From contig NZ_JAHGVE010000001.1 of assembly GCF_018835585.1 (NCBI RefSeq), positions 617,636 to 681,635 of the forward strand: a DNA stretch of 64,000 bases, written 5' to 3'. Under the pieces are notes generated by a model. It saw only the letters and a list, made by a program, of their open reading frames with translations. It was not told where the DNA came from and did not search any database. The position numbers and the translations under genes are program-made. The DNA comes from Pelorhabdus rhamnosifermentans (GTDB lineage: Bacteria; Bacillota; Negativicutes; UMGS1260). Shown here one piece after another: positions 8,761-17,043 of the stretch (positions are counted from its first letter, which is position 1; every line of letters begins with the position of its first letter).

Positions 8761-8809
8761 ATTAAACAGTAAAGGCGATGCCCAATAGGCATCGCCTTTA
8801 CTGTTTAAT
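8761..8809 (-). terminator. 22-bp perfect hairpin terminator
   Basis: Arms 8761-8782 and 8788-8809 are perfect reverse complements of 22 bases with a 5-base loop (CAATA). It begins 12 bases after the stop of the minus-strand gene at 8822 and the lower stem is A/T-rich, so it would end that operon. It lies on the upstream side of the arginase gene and would also stop read-through into it. Confidence 0.8.
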
Positions 8810-8821
8810 GCTAACGCCGAT

Positions 8822-9298
8822 TTAGCGCAGACGTCTGATATCATCCTTTTTCCTTCTGCTTTCCTGGAAGCGATTCCAAGCATAACGACCGGCCATAAAG
8901 ATTAGGCCAATAATAATGACGTTAAAGAACATGCCGATAAGCTCAGAAAACATACCGGATGAACCAAAGCCAAACATGTGGCCAAGCATACTGCCTAACA
9001 ACATGCCGCCGCCAAATAATCCGGCATTACGTAAGAAGCTGCTGCCTGTTGATTGTTGTGCCTGCTGCTGTGTTTTGGCAGCTGTTGCCGGGGCTTTGTC
9101 ACTATAGCTATTTGCGGGTGCGGACGGTTTATATTCTGATGTTTTATTCGGGGATGTTTGGGAAGTACTCGGGGCCGACTGCGTTGTGTGAGGCGAGGAT
9201 TTAGGTGCTGATACACCTTTTGAACCGCCGATAGCAGCGAAACTCATGGATTGGAAAGCAAACATAAATACAAAGGTTAATAGTAATAATTTTTTCAT
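8822..9298 (-). CDS. Small exported membrane protein, Ser/Pro/Gln-rich
   Basis: Not assigned to a function. The 158-residue product has a clear signal peptide (KKLLLLTFVFMFAFQ, cleavage near SFAA at about residue 21), a low-complexity Ser/Thr/Pro/Gln region to residue 85, a glycine-rich stretch (FGGGMLLGSMLG), one transmembrane helix near residues 122-142 and a basic tail rich in Arg and Lys. The layout recalls the N-terminal half of bacterial Tim44-like proteins, without the Tim44 domain. It follows the 92-residue gene by one base, so both are controlled by the riboswitch-bearing leader at 9579-9757. Confidence 0.75.
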   Translation of the reverse strand: MKKLLLLTFVFMFAFQSMSFAAIGGSKGVSAPKSSPHTTQSAPSTSQTSPNKTSEYKPSAPANSYSDKAPATAAKTQQQAQQSTGSSFLRNAGLFGGGMLLGSMLGHMFGFGSSGMFSELIGMFFNVIIIGLIFMAGRYAWNRFQESRRKKDDIRRLR

Positions 9299-9299
9299 G

Positions 9300-9578
9300 T
9301 TATTCCTCCTTATGGGATTTTACATCTTCAGGGAAAGTATAAATTTCCGCCAAGTTAGGCAGTTCACCTGATAAATAGCGGTCAATATCGTGTACATCCA
9401 CATAGAAAGAGCAGGAGACTTCCAAATACCCCTGTTCTTTTCCTTCACTTAAATTGCGAATTGACAGCAATCTTTCTCTGAGCTTCAGACATTCTTCTTC
9501 TGAGGCCTTAACCCCAAGTGTGACTAAGGGAGTTCCATAGTCGCGAAGCACTTCATGCAAACTTAATCTTTCGGACAT
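9300..9578 (-). CDS. Conserved-looking small acidic protein behind a metal riboswitch
   Basis: A 92-residue soluble protein I cannot place in a family. It has a strong ribosome site (AAAAAGGAGAATGTACG before the ATG). The sequence is charged, with no signal peptide or membrane segment and two cysteines (C30, C56). It is the first gene after a leader containing a yybP-ykoY-type aptamer and terminator, and it is followed immediately by a small membrane protein. Genes under this riboswitch class are mostly Mn2+ exporters or TerC-type proteins, so a role in metal homeostasis is inferred. Confidence 0.75.
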   Translation of the reverse strand: MSERLSLHEVLRDYGTPLVTLGVKASEEECLKLRERLLSIRNLSEGKEQGYLEVSCSFYVDVHDIDRYLSGELPNLAEIYTFPEDVKSHKEE

Positions 9579-9609
9579 CGTACATTCTCCTTTTTGTTCT
9601 TACTCAATA

Positions 9610-9659
9610 TATAATAAAAAGACTTTGCCTACATGAATAAATCACATAAGCAAAGTCTT
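9610..9659 (-). terminator. Intrinsic terminator in riboswitch leader
   Basis: Read on the minus strand, AAGACTTTGC (9650-9659) pairs perfectly with GCAAAGTCTT (9619-9628) across a 21-base loop, followed by TTTTTATTATA. It lies between the aptamer and the first coding gene at 9578. Its 5' arm (CTTTGC, 9650-9655) can alternatively pair with GCAAAG (9738-9743) at the aptamer base, giving a terminator/antiterminator choice. Confidence 0.8.
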
Positions 9660-9757
9660 ACCGGCACAAATCTATTATGCCAACATAACCGGGTGCTTTC
9701 AGCACCGTATTGACGACTATGTTGTAAAGGTTACTCCCTTTGCAAAGCTATATCGTT
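9660..9757 (-). promoter_or_regulatory. yybP-ykoY-type (Mn2+) riboswitch aptamer
   Basis: On the minus strand the leader contains the GGGAGTAAC box (9730-9738) and then the GTCGTCAATACGG box (about 9704-9716), followed by a hairpin CGGTGCT/AGCACCCG and the CGGTTATGTTGGCAT closing segment that pairs back to AACATA. These paired boxes are the hallmark of the yybP-ykoY class, which senses Mn2+ and turns expression on. The usual hairpin between the two boxes looks short or absent. Recognised by memory of the consensus, not by a covariance model. Confidence 0.7.
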
Positions 9758-9763
9758 GACATA

Positions 9764-9792
9764 ATTATAAAAGAGCTTGGCAAAAATGTCAA
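9764..9792 (-). promoter_or_regulatory. Consensus sigma-A promoter
   Basis: Minus strand: TTGACA (9787-9792), exactly 17 bases of spacer, TATAAT (9764-9769). Both hexamers are perfect. Predicted transcription start is near 9757, just upstream of the aptamer. The strength of the promoter fits control at the level of termination rather than initiation. Confidence 0.88.
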
Positions 9793-10047
9793 CTCATTTT
9801 GTTGATTTATCCAATGAGCTTCCCGTATCCTGCTTGGTTGCCAAGATCAGGTACCGACTCATAATCGGCTAGGAGCAGTAGTAAAGAATATGATGTGAAT
9901 GATGATTTTTTTTTTCGAAGTATCCTAAACTAGGTCTTTTGGCGGATTAAGTTATTGTTTGTTAATCGGTATAATAGAGTTGATAAAGACTATCTATTAG
10001 ACGAGAATATTATGGATGATTTTTTGGTGAGAGGGGGATTCAGTATT

Positions 10048-11130
10048 ATGGCAGCCAAAATGGTAGTAGTACAAAATTTAAAACCGGGAGATATTCTTGC
10101 GGATGTGGTTCTTTCGATGAGTGGCAAGATACTTCTTGGTAAAGATATTACATTGAGTCCGAGACATATTTCTTTATTGAAAACCTGGGATGTTCAAAAT
10201 GTATTTATTAATTCTGATGAAGAACAAACGGTAGTTGAGGAGCAATCAGTAGCTGAAGCACAGCCAGTTGCTGATCCGCTACAGCAAAAGACCCAAAAAG
10301 TGAATTCAAAGGAGTATTTTGAATTCGTAAAACAGCAGAACTTAATTATTACGGATGTGGCCAAGAATTTCGACGTTATTAGAAATTTACGTATCATCCC
10401 TGTTTCTCATTTAAAAGATGCTGTTGAGAACATCCATTCATCTATCGCAACCAATAGCTTTGAAGTTATGAACTATTTGCTTGTAGGTGATCAGAAGTTA
10501 ACCGATTTTATTCCCCAGCATTCGGTGATGGTAGCTTATTTTTCCGGACTGATTGCTCGTAAGATGAGGTGGGATGAGGGTGATATAGCAGGGGTAGCGC
10601 TTGCTAGCCTTTTACACGATATAGGAAATCTAACAACAAATAAAATCGATGATTCACGTGTTCAGACTCATATTGCCGAAATGGCTAGCTTATTTAAGAA
10701 AACAAAAGGGCTTTCTAATGAAGTGATTTTAGGGAGTATCCAACATCGTGAACGGGCGAATGGGAGTGGGTTCCCAACCAGGGTCAAGGGTGCTCAAATC
10801 CATCCTTATGCTAGAATTATTGCAGTTGCTGATTTTTTTCATAATTTGGCCTATACGGATAAATATGCCAATCCCTTTCCTGTATTAGACAGAATTGTAC
10901 TTGAAATGTTTGAAAAATTTGATCCGCAGGTGTGTATGGCTTTTGTTAATCAGGTGAAAGACAGTTTACTATTCAATAGGATTCTTCTTTCCAATGGACA
11001 AGAAGCTCAAATTATTTTTTTCCATCCTAATACATACAGTTCACCTGTAGTCAAGACTATGGATGGTCAGATTATTGATTTAGCGAAATGTCCTCAGTTG
11101 AATATTCATCAGATTGTGACTTCCAAATAA
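10048..11130 (+). CDS. HD-GYP-like domain protein with altered signature
   Basis: HD-GYP proteins usually hydrolyse cyclic di-GMP. The frame is open from a TTG at 9955, but the family N-terminus (LKPGDILADVVLSMSGKILLG) and a GAGGGGG ribosome site point to the ATG at 10048 (360 residues). An N-terminal beta domain is followed by a Glu/Gln/Val linker and the HD domain, with LLHDIG retained. The second motif reads HRERANGSGFP instead of HHExxDGxGYP, and the Lys after HDIG is Asn, so activity may be reduced or changed. It stands alone between the riboswitch promoter and the PucR gene. Confidence 0.8.
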   Translation: MAAKMVVVQNLKPGDILADVVLSMSGKILLGKDITLSPRHISLLKTWDVQNVFINSDEEQTVVEEQSVAEAQPVADPLQQKTQKVNSKEYFEFVKQQNLIITDVAKNFDVIRNLRIIPVSHLKDAVENIHSSIATNSFEVMNYLLVGDQKLTDFIPQHSVMVAYFSGLIARKMRWDEGDIAGVALASLLHDIGNLTTNKIDDSRVQTHIAEMASLFKKTKGLSNEVILGSIQHRERANGSGFPTRVKGAQIHPYARIIAVADFFHNLAYTDKYANPFPVLDRIVLEMFEKFDPQVCMAFVNQVKDSLLFNRILLSNGQEAQIIFFHPNTYSSPVVKTMDGQIIDLAKCPQLNIHQIVTSK

Positions 11131-11156
11131 CGAGGTTAGTTTCTTGCCTTGTTATT
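11126..11156 (+). terminator. Hairpin after HD-GYP-like gene
   Basis: AATAACGAGG (11126-11135) pairs with CCTTGTTATT (11147-11156) with one G-U pair; the stem overlaps the stop codon and is followed only by GAATTTTGG, so it is a weak terminator candidate. Confidence 0.4.
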
Positions 11157-11281
11157 GAATTTTGGCTATAATAACTTTAGTAATCAATATTTTCGTAAGC
11201 TTATTTTGGTTATTATAGAACATTTGGCATTGGAGCCCTGTTCCTTTTAGGAAGAGGGCTTTCATGTTATGTTGGGGTGAC

Positions 11282-12913
11282 ATGATGGCGATAACAGTCG
11301 GTGAAGTATTGAAATTAGCTCCATTGCAAGAAATCATTTTGATTGCAGGGCGAGCTGGGCTTGGACGTGTCATTGAATGTGTAGATGTTTTGGAGGTTCC
11401 TGATGTAGCGGGCTGGCTGCGCCAGGGAGAATTCGTAGTAACAACCTGTTATGCAGTGAAAGACGATCTCGAAGCGCAACTGAATATCTTGAAGGTTATG
11501 GAAAAGGTAAAAGGGGCGGCTGTAGCAGTTAAATTTGGCCGTTTTTTGGGGACTGTTCCATTGCCTATGAAAGAACTGGCTGATGAATTACACATTCCGC
11601 TGTTGGCGATTCCGGATCACCTTTCTTTTATGGATATTACCCTGCCTGTGATGACGGCTATTATTAACGAGCAGTCTTTACAACTTAAATATTCGGAAGA
11701 AGTACGGCAAAGGATGATCCAAGTAATGTTAGGTGCCAGCAGCTTGGAACCGGTGAGTAAGACGTTAGCGGAACTGATTGTTCACGATGTTGCCATTTGC
11801 AATGAAGAAATGCAATATATTTCCATGTCAGGAATAACATTCTTCAAGGAAAAAGTATGGGCAGAAAGTGATATACGATGTTTGCAGAGTACAGGAAGTT
11901 TAAACAATGAGATCGCTGCTTTTCCAATTAAAGTTCGTAAGCGTTGTTATGGCTATATTTTAGTGGATTGCCGGGTTTCATTGACAGAGCTGCATTATGT
12001 GGCTATTGAACATGCGATTACTTTGGCAGCAGTGCAACTGGTAAAAGAAGAAGCAGTGCAGCAGGCGCAGCAAAGCTATTATCGCGATCTATTGGAAGAT
12101 TTAATTTCTGGTGCCTTTAAATCACGCGAATTGGCTGTTAGCCGGGCGGAATCATTAGATCTTTTGTTGAATAAGCCCCAAGTGATTTTAGTGATTGACA
12201 TTGACCATTTTTCCGGGTATATCATGCAAGAAGGTATCGATTATGAGAGTCGGGCTACTGAGTTAAAACAGCATATGGCGTATATAGTGAATACTTTGGT
12301 GCAGCGGTTTGCCTGGCGTACCTTGGTTGTGCAGCGCAGTGATAGCGTAGTGGTCATTATGCCTGTTTTACGGCAGGGAGGCTCGACGCTTCGCGGCACT
12401 CCTTTTCATTCGGATTTGGAAGACTTAGCACAGACTATTCAGAAAAAAATTACGGAAAAATATCCTGAAATTACAGTTTCCATTGGGATTAGCAGTATTG
12501 TAGAAGATCCTCTCGATATTGCTGTTAAATATCAGGATGTGAGGAGTGTCATTAAGCTAAATCAAAAGGTACAAGGTGAGGGAAAGATTGCTTTTTGGGA
12601 GGATTTTGAGATTTATTTGCTGTTAGAGAGGCTTGGGCAACCGATTGAACGATTTTATCAGGTCAAGTTGGGCGCTTTACAAAATCCGGCTGTGAAAAAT
12701 CGTAAAGAACTATTAATGACCTTAAAGACTTATTTGGAATGTCAGGGGAATTCAATTGAAACGGCAGAAAAATTATTTATTCATCGCAATACACTTCGTT
12801 ATCGCCTGCAGCGCATTGAAAAAATTTTGGGGCGCGATTTATCTCAATCGGAAGAAAGATTTTCCCTCTGGCTGGCATTAAAAATAGGCACTCTTATCGA
12901 AAAAGAACGATAG
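11282..12913 (+). CDS. PucR family transcriptional regulator
   Basis: A PucR-type activator/repressor of purine, amino-acid or similar catabolic genes. The N-terminal PucR domain is recognisable from ITVGEVLKLAPLQ and the block VDVLEVPDVAGWL; the C-terminus has the CdaR/PucR HTH (FIHRNTLRYRLQRIEKILG). The middle 200 residues resemble a GGDEF-like degenerate domain common in this family. Start: ATGs at 11282 and 11285 follow GGGGTGA; 11264 also has a plausible site (AGAGGG), so the N-terminus is uncertain by six residues. It precedes, on the same strand, the racemase-to-aminopeptidase operon and is its probable regulator. Confidence 0.88.
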   Translation: MMAITVGEVLKLAPLQEIILIAGRAGLGRVIECVDVLEVPDVAGWLRQGEFVVTTCYAVKDDLEAQLNILKVMEKVKGAAVAVKFGRFLGTVPLPMKELADELHIPLLAIPDHLSFMDITLPVMTAIINEQSLQLKYSEEVRQRMIQVMLGASSLEPVSKTLAELIVHDVAICNEEMQYISMSGITFFKEKVWAESDIRCLQSTGSLNNEIAAFPIKVRKRCYGYILVDCRVSLTELHYVAIEHAITLAAVQLVKEEAVQQAQQSYYRDLLEDLISGAFKSRELAVSRAESLDLLLNKPQVILVIDIDHFSGYIMQEGIDYESRATELKQHMAYIVNTLVQRFAWRTLVVQRSDSVVVIMPVLRQGGSTLRGTPFHSDLEDLAQTIQKKITEKYPEITVSIGISSIVEDPLDIAVKYQDVRSVIKLNQKVQGEGKIAFWEDFEIYLLLERLGQPIERFYQVKLGALQNPAVKNRKELLMTLKTYLECQGNSIETAEKLFIHRNTLRYRLQRIEKILGRDLSQSEERFSLWLALKIGTLIEKER

Positions 12914-12920
12914 TTTATTC

Positions 12921-12949
12921 AGACCGTACAAAAAGACGGTCTTTTTTTT
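12921..12949 (+). terminator. Terminator after the PucR gene
   Basis: AGACCGT (12921-12927) pairs with ACGGTCT (12936-12942) and is followed by a run of eight T. This separates the regulator from the operon that starts at 13024. Confidence 0.88.
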
Positions 12950-13023
12950 ATGCGCATTGCACGAAGAAGTTTGTCTTTTTTAAGAGTAGTATAAATGTAG
13001 TGCTTCATGAAGGAGGTATATCA

Positions 13024-13668
13024 GTGTTAGCTGTTATTCGCGTTTTGACTATTGAACAGGACGCTGTGTTGGAACAGCATGGACAAGTTATTTGGAAAAA
13101 GTTCAAAGTTCCAACGACAAGTTATTGTATTCCTGCACAATCCAAGGGAATTTATGATGAGGCCACAAAATTGCAGGCTGTGCCTAAAATAATCGAGACC
13201 ATTCATCAAGCGGAAAGGAAAGGTGCAAAGGCGATTTTTATTAGTTGTGCCGCTGATCCAGCACTAAAAGAAGCCCGCGCAGCATTTTCCCTGCCGATTA
13301 TTGGGGCTGGTAGCGCATTGGCGGCGATGGGATTGGCTTTGGGAGAACGATTGGGTATTTTGAATTTAGTGGGGCCTACGCCGCCTGGAATTGTTTCTTT
13401 GCTTGGCCATCGTCTGGTGGCGGAAGCGAGTCCGCAGGGGGTCGCTAATACGACGGATTTACTGGCTCATAAGGAAGCAGCTTTGGTGGCAGCAAAGAAA
13501 CTTCTGAAACAAGGAGCCGATGTAATCTTATTGGCATGTACCGGCTATTCTTCGATTGGTATGGCGCAATTTATTACAGATAAACTTGAATGTAGGGTAG
13601 TCGATGCCGTGGAAGCCGGAGGAGCGGTGGCTCGATATGTTTTAAAAGATGAATGCGAGGTGAAATAG
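13024..13668 (+). CDS. Aspartate/glutamate/hydantoin racemase family protein
   Basis: Cofactor-independent racemases of this family use two cysteines. Both are here: ISCAADPA in the N-terminal half and LLACTGYSS in the C-terminal half. The GTG at 13024 is preceded by a perfect AAGGAGGT at 13010-13017; the in-frame GTG at 13000 overlaps no such site. The 214-residue length and short N-terminal lobe fit hydantoin racemase (HyuE) better than glutamate racemase. It begins an operon with an OPT transporter one base later. Substrate is not determinable; a hydantoin or amino-acid derivative is inferred from the DUF917 neighbour. Confidence 0.82.
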   Translation: MLAVIRVLTIEQDAVLEQHGQVIWKKFKVPTTSYCIPAQSKGIYDEATKLQAVPKIIETIHQAERKGAKAIFISCAADPALKEARAAFSLPIIGAGSALAAMGLALGERLGILNLVGPTPPGIVSLLGHRLVAEASPQGVANTTDLLAHKEAALVAAKKLLKQGADVILLACTGYSSIGMAQFITDKLECRVVDAVEAGGAVARYVLKDECEVK

Positions 13669-13669
13669 T

Positions 13670-15247
13670 ATGTCAGATCATATACCTGAAACAGACCATC
13701 CAAGGGCGTTAGAACCATCTGTTCTTATTGTCAATATTGTTCTGGCTGCTTTGGGGGCCATAATTGGCATGCAGATTATTACGACGTTAGGTGTTACACC
13801 CAATACAGCTTTGATTGGTGTGTTAGTGGCTGTTGCTTTATCGCGTCTTCCAGGCACTATGTTTGCCAAATATCGTTCGATACATCGTCAGAATTTAGTG
13901 CAATCCAATATTTCCTGTTCCACTTTTGCGGCAGCGAATTCGCTTATGCTACCGATTGGTATTCCTTATCTTTTTGGTATGCCGGAAATGATTATGCCAA
14001 TGTTGATTGGTGCCGCGATGGGCATGCTGATCGATACGGCCATGCTTTACTGGCTTTTTGATTCGCGGGTATTTCCTGGAGAAGATGCTTGGCCTCCCGG
14101 GGTTGCGGCGGCAGAAGCTATTCATGCCGGCGACGAAGGCGGAAAAAGAGCCAGGCTGCTTGTATGGGGCTCTGTGATTGGCTTAATTGGTTCTTTTTTC
14201 AAAATTCCTATGTCAGCGTTTGGGACTGCTTTCATTGGCAATGTGTGGGCCTTGATGATGCTTGGAGTTGGTTTTTTGCTACGTGGATATTCGACTAGCC
14301 TCTTTGGAATGGATATAAATAAATTGTATATTCCACATGGCATGATGATTGGTGCGGGCATTGTGGCGGGCATTCAGATTTTGGCTTTGTTGTTTCGTCA
14401 GAAAGATACGCAGGAAGAAAAAGCAGTTTCGGCTGAAAGCCGCTATACACGGGAAGATGGAGATGTACGTAAAGGGCTCACGAAGGGATTCATTTTATAT
14501 TTATTGGCTGCTCTTTGTTTAGCACTTATGGGTGGAATTTATTCGGTCATGTCGGCTGTGCAGCTCACAGAATGGGTCTTGTTTGCAGCGATTGCCTGTA
14601 TTTTAGCTGAATTTATTGTCGGACTCTCAGCCATGCATGCGGGATGGTTTCCGGCTTTTGCCACTTCGTTAATTTTTTTGGTAATTGGCATTGTACTCGG
14701 CTTTCCGCCCGTAGCTTTGGCGCTTTTAGTCGGATTTATTGCTTCAGGGGGACCTGCTTTTGCTGATGCTGGTTATGATTTGAAGGCAGGCTGGATGCTT
14801 CGGCGCGGTCACGGATTGCAATACGAGCTGGCAGGGCGTTGGCAGCAGGTTTTAGCGGCTGTGACGGGATCTATTGTGGCGTTGATTATGGTTGCTAGTC
14901 TTTCTCATCTTTATTTCAGTCAAAATTTAGTTCCACCAGTTGATCGTGTTTTTGTAGCTACCATTAAAGCGGGCGTGGATGCGTCGATTATACAGAATTT
15001 AATGATTTGGGCAGTTCCGGGTGCAGTGATTCAATTTCTGGGTGGATCGAAGCGGCAAATGGGAATTATGTTGGCTACAGGACTATTAATTTTGAATATT
15101 AATGCTGGTTTGCTGATTCGGGTTGTGCTCCGCAAGATTAAGGGACCGGAATTTGATACAAATATGACGATTATGGCAGCTGGCTTTATTGCCGGCGATG
15201 CGATTTATAGTTTTGTTGATTCGGCTTTTCGAGCCAAATGGAAATAG
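13670..15247 (+). CDS. OPT/YSL family oligopeptide transporter
   Basis: Inner-membrane proton-coupled symporter of the OPT family, which moves small peptides or metal chelates. The 525-residue protein has about 14 hydrophobic segments and the conserved blocks PNTALIGVLVAVALSR, FAAANSLMLPIGIPYLFG and DAWPPGVAAAEAIHAGD. It starts one base after the racemase and is followed 18 bases later by DUF1177. OPT proteins next to racemase, DUF1177, AroM and DUF917 genes suggest import of the compound this cluster degrades. Confidence 0.87.
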   Translation: MSDHIPETDHPRALEPSVLIVNIVLAALGAIIGMQIITTLGVTPNTALIGVLVAVALSRLPGTMFAKYRSIHRQNLVQSNISCSTFAAANSLMLPIGIPYLFGMPEMIMPMLIGAAMGMLIDTAMLYWLFDSRVFPGEDAWPPGVAAAEAIHAGDEGGKRARLLVWGSVIGLIGSFFKIPMSAFGTAFIGNVWALMMLGVGFLLRGYSTSLFGMDINKLYIPHGMMIGAGIVAGIQILALLFRQKDTQEEKAVSAESRYTREDGDVRKGLTKGFILYLLAALCLALMGGIYSVMSAVQLTEWVLFAAIACILAEFIVGLSAMHAGWFPAFATSLIFLVIGIVLGFPPVALALLVGFIASGGPAFADAGYDLKAGWMLRRGHGLQYELAGRWQQVLAAVTGSIVALIMVASLSHLYFSQNLVPPVDRVFVATIKAGVDASIIQNLMIWAVPGAVIQFLGGSKRQMGIMLATGLLILNINAGLLIRVVLRKIKGPEFDTNMTIMAAGFIAGDAIYSFVDSAFRAKWK

Positions 15248-15265
15248 GTAAAGGGGGAATAAAAA

Positions 15266-16201
15266 TTGGCTTTGAAACAAGTATTAGAGACTTATGAAGT
15301 CATGGATAGTTCGTTTGTTAATGGAAAGGGCATTGCAGAATTTCTAGAAACGGTTGGAGTCAAAGATGTTACGGTCAAGCAAGTGGTTGGTGCAAAAGGC
15401 GTGACCGATTTTATACGTATTAAAATTTCGGGAAAACAGGGGAAGACTCAGGGCGGTTTGGCACCGACACTCGGTGTTGTGGGACGGCTTGGCGGATTGG
15501 GCGCAAGGCCTGAGCGGATTGGGTTTGTTTCGGATGGCGATGGAGCGCTTGCTGCCATTGCCGCAGCCATGAAATTAGGAGCGATGCAGCAAAATGGCGA
15601 TTTTTTGGCAGGCGATGTGATTCTGTGCACGCATATTTGTCCTAATGCGCCGACGCGGCCGCATGAACCTGTTGCTTTTATGGATTCGCCTGTTGCTATT
15701 GCTGATATGAATGCCAATGAGATTGATTCTGAAATGGATGTTGTATTGTCGGTGGATACGACAAAAGGCAATCGAATTATTAATCATAATGGATTTGCTA
15801 TTTCACCCACTGTTAAGGAAGGATATATTTTACGGGTCAGTGAGGATTTGCTTGAACTTATGCAGATTGTGACAGGCAAATTACCAGCCGTTTTTGCTAT
15901 TACGACACAGGATATCACTCCTTATGGCAACGGACTATTTCATTTGAACAGTATTTTGCAGCCATCTGTTGCGACAGATGTACCGGTGGTCGGGGTTGCC
16001 ATTACGACAGAAGCCCCTGTTTCCGGCTGTGCTACAGGGGCAACTCATTTGATGGATGTAGAATCAGTTGTTCGGTTTGTCATTGAAGTCGGTAAAGCTT
16101 TTACTCAGGGAAAATGCAGTTTCTTCGATTCTGAGGAATTTTCTTTGGTGAAAAAACTGTATGGTTCGATGACACATTTGCAGACGGCAGGAAAAAGCTG
16201 A
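15266..16201 (+). CDS. DUF1177 family protein
   Basis: A 311-residue soluble protein of the uncharacterised DUF1177 family. Translation begins at the TTG at 15266 after AAAGGGGGAAT. Recognisable blocks include the GGLAPTLGVVGRLGGLGARPERIG stretch near residue 68, CTHICPNAPTRPHEP with two cysteines and a His near residue 120, and SVDTTKGNR near residue 158. The Cys/His/Asp content suggests a hydrolase or metal enzyme, but function is unknown. It is the third gene of the racemase operon and ends two bases before the next. Confidence 0.8.
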   Translation: MALKQVLETYEVMDSSFVNGKGIAEFLETVGVKDVTVKQVVGAKGVTDFIRIKISGKQGKTQGGLAPTLGVVGRLGGLGARPERIGFVSDGDGALAAIAAAMKLGAMQQNGDFLAGDVILCTHICPNAPTRPHEPVAFMDSPVAIADMNANEIDSEMDVVLSVDTTKGNRIINHNGFAISPTVKEGYILRVSEDLLELMQIVTGKLPAVFAITTQDITPYGNGLFHLNSILQPSVATDVPVVGVAITTEAPVSGCATGATHLMDVESVVRFVIEVGKAFTQGKCSFFDSEEFSLVKKLYGSMTHLQTAGKS

Positions 16202-16203
16202 TT

Positions 16204-17043
16204 ATGAGAGCGCTGGTTACTTTGACTGTTGCAGAGGGGAAGCAGCTAATTGCCGAATCCATTGCAATTATGCCGCAGGTACAGCGGGCTGTGATGCAGG
16301 GAAAGATTTTGTTTAAGGGAGGAACAACTGTATCCGCTGTGCTGGAACGCTTAACTGGACAGTGTTTGCGTATTTCTGGACGGATTAGTCCCCGAGGAAC
16401 CAAAGGAAGTGGTACTGTGAGTCGGACAGCGCATAGCGTGCTGTTAGAACAGGGCAGGGTACAAAATATTGATACCTGTTTTGCAGAAACCGTGCAAAGT
16501 CTGGCATGTGAGGATGTTGCCGTGCTTGGTGCAAATGCACTTGATGTTTCGGGTCGGGCGGCAATGCTTTTTGGCAGTCCCCTTGGCGGAAATCCAGGCG
16601 AAGGCATGGCTGGACTTTGGGCTCAGGGATGCCAGGTGATGATTGCCTGTGGTTTGGAAAAGTTAATTCCTACCTCTATCGATGTTGCTATTCAGGCCGC
16701 TGGAATTCAATCGTTTGATTGGGCGATGGGAATGGCTGTGGGATTAACTCCGCTGGTTGGGACGGTCATTACAGAACAGCGTGCTCTGGAGCAGCTTGCG
16801 GATGTTCGTTGTGTGGTCATTGCTGCTGGCGGAATTTCCGGGGCGGAAGGAGCGCAAACGCTGGCGATTGAAGGAGAGCCTATCGAGGTGGAGAAGACTG
16901 TAAAGTTTATCTTGTCAATCAAAGGGGCAAGGACGAAGGGTGTGGCAGAAACAATGAAAGAATGTGTGTGCGGATCTCCCGGCTGCTCAATTCACCGTTC
17001 TTGTGCCTGGCGTAAAGCGCAGGGAGGCGATTTAAAATGGTAA
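16204..17043 (+). CDS. Conserved unknown protein with C-terminal Cys cluster
   Basis: I do not recognise a named family. The 279-residue product contains a Gly-rich mid region (LFGSPLGGNPGEGMAGLW), a second half with alternating hydrophobic strands (RCVVIAAGGISGAEGAQ), and a C-terminal CVCGSPGC-x3-H-x2-SC cluster that could bind a metal. No signal peptide or membrane helix is evident. It sits between DUF1177 and an AroM-like gene with a 2-base gap before and a 7-base overlap after, so it is an integral member of the operon. Confidence 0.7.
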   Translation: MRALVTLTVAEGKQLIAESIAIMPQVQRAVMQGKILFKGGTTVSAVLERLTGQCLRISGRISPRGTKGSGTVSRTAHSVLLEQGRVQNIDTCFAETVQSLACEDVAVLGANALDVSGRAAMLFGSPLGGNPGEGMAGLWAQGCQVMIACGLEKLIPTSIDVAIQAAGIQSFDWAMGMAVGLTPLVGTVITEQRALEQLADVRCVVIAAGGISGAEGAQTLAIEGEPIEVEKTVKFILSIKGARTKGVAETMKECVCGSPGCSIHRSCAWRKAQGGDLKW

